Below are positions 5,371 to 6,452 of a stretch of 6,452 nucleotides of DNA, in pieces (the first letter of the stretch is position 1; each line of letters opens with the position of its first letter). The stretch covers positions 1-6,452 of the forward strand of contig DATBWU010000312.1 of NCBI GenBank assembly GCA_036514635.1. Reading direction: 5' to 3'. The position numbers were made by a program, and so were the translations under genes. The DNA comes from DASSFZ01 sp036514635. Lineage in GTDB: Bacteria; Chloroflexota; Anaerolineae; Fen-1058. The notes below the pieces were generated by a model. The model searched no databases and was not told where the DNA came from. It saw nothing but the letters and a program-made list of their open reading frames with translations.

Positions 5371-5405
5371 TGATGCGTGATGTGTGATGCGCAATGCGCG
5401 ATGTT
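5371..5405. repeat. 7-bp degenerate tandem array (TGATGCG x 5)
   Basis: TGATGCG, TGATGTG, TGATGCG, CAATGCG and CGATGTT follow one another at 5371-5405, directly after the 14-bp array. The sequence ends about ten bases before the Shine-Dalgarno of the next gene. It holds several ATG and TGA triplets, none starting a supported gene. Confidence 0.75.
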
Positions 5406-5424
5406 GCGTCACAGGGGGTGAGCC

Positions 5425-6408
5425 ATGAGCGCACTCGATCCGAACGACGTCCGGTTCTTCAGCGGCAGCTCCAATCTGCCGCTTGCGGCGGGCATTGCAG
5501 CGCACCTCGGCGTGCCGCTCGAGAGAACGTACGTCTCGCGCTTCAGCAACGACAACCTGTATATCCAGCTGTGCGCCAGTTGCCGCTCGCGGAGCGTGTA
5601 CATTGTTCAATCGCTTTCGCCGCCGGTGAACGATCATCTGGTCGAGCTGCTGATGATGCTAGACGTCGCTCGCAGCGCGGCGGCTAAAGAAGTCCACGCC
5701 ATCATCCCCTACTTCTCATTTGCACGCTCGGACAAGAAAGACGCGCCGCGCATCTCGATCACCGCTCGGCTGGTGGCCGATCTACTCCAAACGGCGGGTG
5801 CGACACACGTGATGACGATGATGCTGCACTCACCGCAGGTGCACGGCTTCTTCGGTGTGCCCACCGATCCGCTGACCGCGCGCCCAACCTTTCACGAGTA
5901 TTTCCGCGCACAGGACCTGTCGGACACGATTGTGGTTGCACCGGACGTGGGTCACATGAAGTCGGCGGCGCGCTTCGCAAAGGAACTCCGACTGCCGGTC
6001 GCGGCGGGCAACAAAGAGCGTGTGTCGGACACGAAAGTGGAGATCAGCGGGCTGGTCGGGCATCAAGTGAAAGGCTGCCGTCGGGCGCTGATCTACGACG
6101 ATGAGATCGCGACCGGCACTTCGGTCGTCGAGCTGTGCAAGGCTTTGATCGAGCAGGGCATCGAGCGCATCTCGGCGGTCTGCACGCATGGCGTGTTTGT
6201 CAGGCAAGCGTTTGAGCGGCTGGCGACCGTGCCACACATCGACGAGATTGTCACGACCGACACGGTGTATACCCCGCCCGAGAAACGCCCGCCGCACCTG
6301 CGGGTGCTGTCAGTCGCTCCGATATTCGGCGAGGCGATTCGATGCAACTATCAGCGAAAGTCGATCGGAGATTTGTTTGTGTACGGTGAGCCGGATCGGG
6401 ATGAATGA
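5425..6408 (+). CDS. prs: Ribose-phosphate pyrophosphokinase (PRPP synthetase), divergent subfamily
   Basis: The enzyme makes 5-phosphoribosyl 1-pyrophosphate from ribose 5-phosphate and ATP for nucleotide, His, Trp and NAD synthesis. The 327-residue product shows FFSGSSNLPLA near the N-terminus, RFSNDNLYIQL (39-49), IVQS, ARSDKKDAPRISITARLVAD (100-119), MMLHSPQVHGFF (132-143), PDVGHMKSAARFAKEL (173-188), the catalytic loop NKER with K197 and R199, and the PRPP-binding loop YDDEIATGTS (224-233). Catalytic Lys and Arg are kept. Position 44 (usually Glu, adenine contact) is Asn, position 133 (usually Asp before L-H) is Met, and the PRPP loop reads DDEIATGTS where DDxIDTxGT is common. It is thus a variant class that I recall from Chloroflexota and related groups, probably active. 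ATG 5425 has GGGGGTGA just upstream. It follows the thiolase by 100 bp and may be independently expressed, though no promoter is evident. Confidence 0.92.
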   Translation: MSALDPNDVRFFSGSSNLPLAAGIAAHLGVPLERTYVSRFSNDNLYIQLCASCRSRSVYIVQSLSPPVNDHLVELLMMLDVARSAAAKEVHAIIPYFSFARSDKKDAPRISITARLVADLLQTAGATHVMTMMLHSPQVHGFFGVPTDPLTARPTFHEYFRAQDLSDTIVVAPDVGHMKSAARFAKELRLPVAAGNKERVSDTKVEISGLVGHQVKGCRRALIYDDEIATGTSVVELCKALIEQGIERISAVCTHGVFVRQAFERLATVPHIDEIVTTDTVYTPPEKRPPHLRVLSVAPIFGEAIRCNYQRKSIGDLFVYGEPDRDE

Positions 6409-6452
6409 GGCAAGAGGCAGGAGGCAGGAGGCAAGAGGCAGGAGGCAGGAGG
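6407..6452. repeat. 7-bp tandem array (GAGGCAG/GAGGCAA), truncated by window end
   Basis: Six full 7-bp units and part of a seventh run from 6407 to the window edge, starting on the second base of the prs stop codon. The order is CAA, CAG, CAG, CAA, CAG, CAG, showing a 21-bp higher-order unit. The plus strand is almost all purine and repeats GGAGG. The full length lies outside the window. Confidence 0.92.

Overview
The window looks like chromosomal DNA from a GC-rich bacterium. A Chloroflexota (Anaerolineae-like) member is my best guess. It rests on the style of the PRPP synthetase and of the partial ParB-like protein, and on intergenic palindromic repeats that I remember from such genomes. 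This is inference, not a database result.

Layout. The left part is read on the minus strand: a gene cut by the window edge (ParB-like N-terminus, start near 290-305), then a 198-bp nested palindrome filling the gap, then mutL (530-2287), an endonuclease-type mismatch repair protein. A non-coding stretch (2288-2665) separates divergent genes. It carries a MITE-like palindrome, a GC-rich hairpin, and a near-consensus sigma-70 promoter whose -10 box overlaps a 17-bp operator-like palindrome. To the right, all on the plus strand, come a TetR-family repressor (2666-3340), a hotdog-fold acyl-CoA thioesterase (3568-3966), a thiolase (4107-5324) and a divergent ribose-phosphate pyrophosphokinase (5425-6408).

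How the genes fit together. The repressor, thioesterase and thiolase look like one acyl-CoA (fatty acid or ketone body type) module, probably read from the promoter at 2595-2623 and autorepressed. MutL and the PRPP synthetase are housekeeping functions.

The most unusual aspect is the repeat content. Each of the four plus-strand genes is followed, at or within about a dozen bases of its stop codon, by a short tandem array with its own unit: 8 bp x 24, 15 bp x 8, 14 bp x 3 followed by 7 bp x 5, and 7 bp x more than 6 running off the window. In three of the four cases the repeating unit includes or overlaps the stop codon; after the repressor, a short duplication containing the stop precedes the array. 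MutL itself contains a tetranucleotide microsatellite in its linker, where gain or loss of one unit would remove the endonuclease domain, and a 51-bp palindromic repeat translated in frame. I did not find a clearly new multi-gene system; the stop-codon-anchored arrays and the repeat-laden mutL are the best leads.
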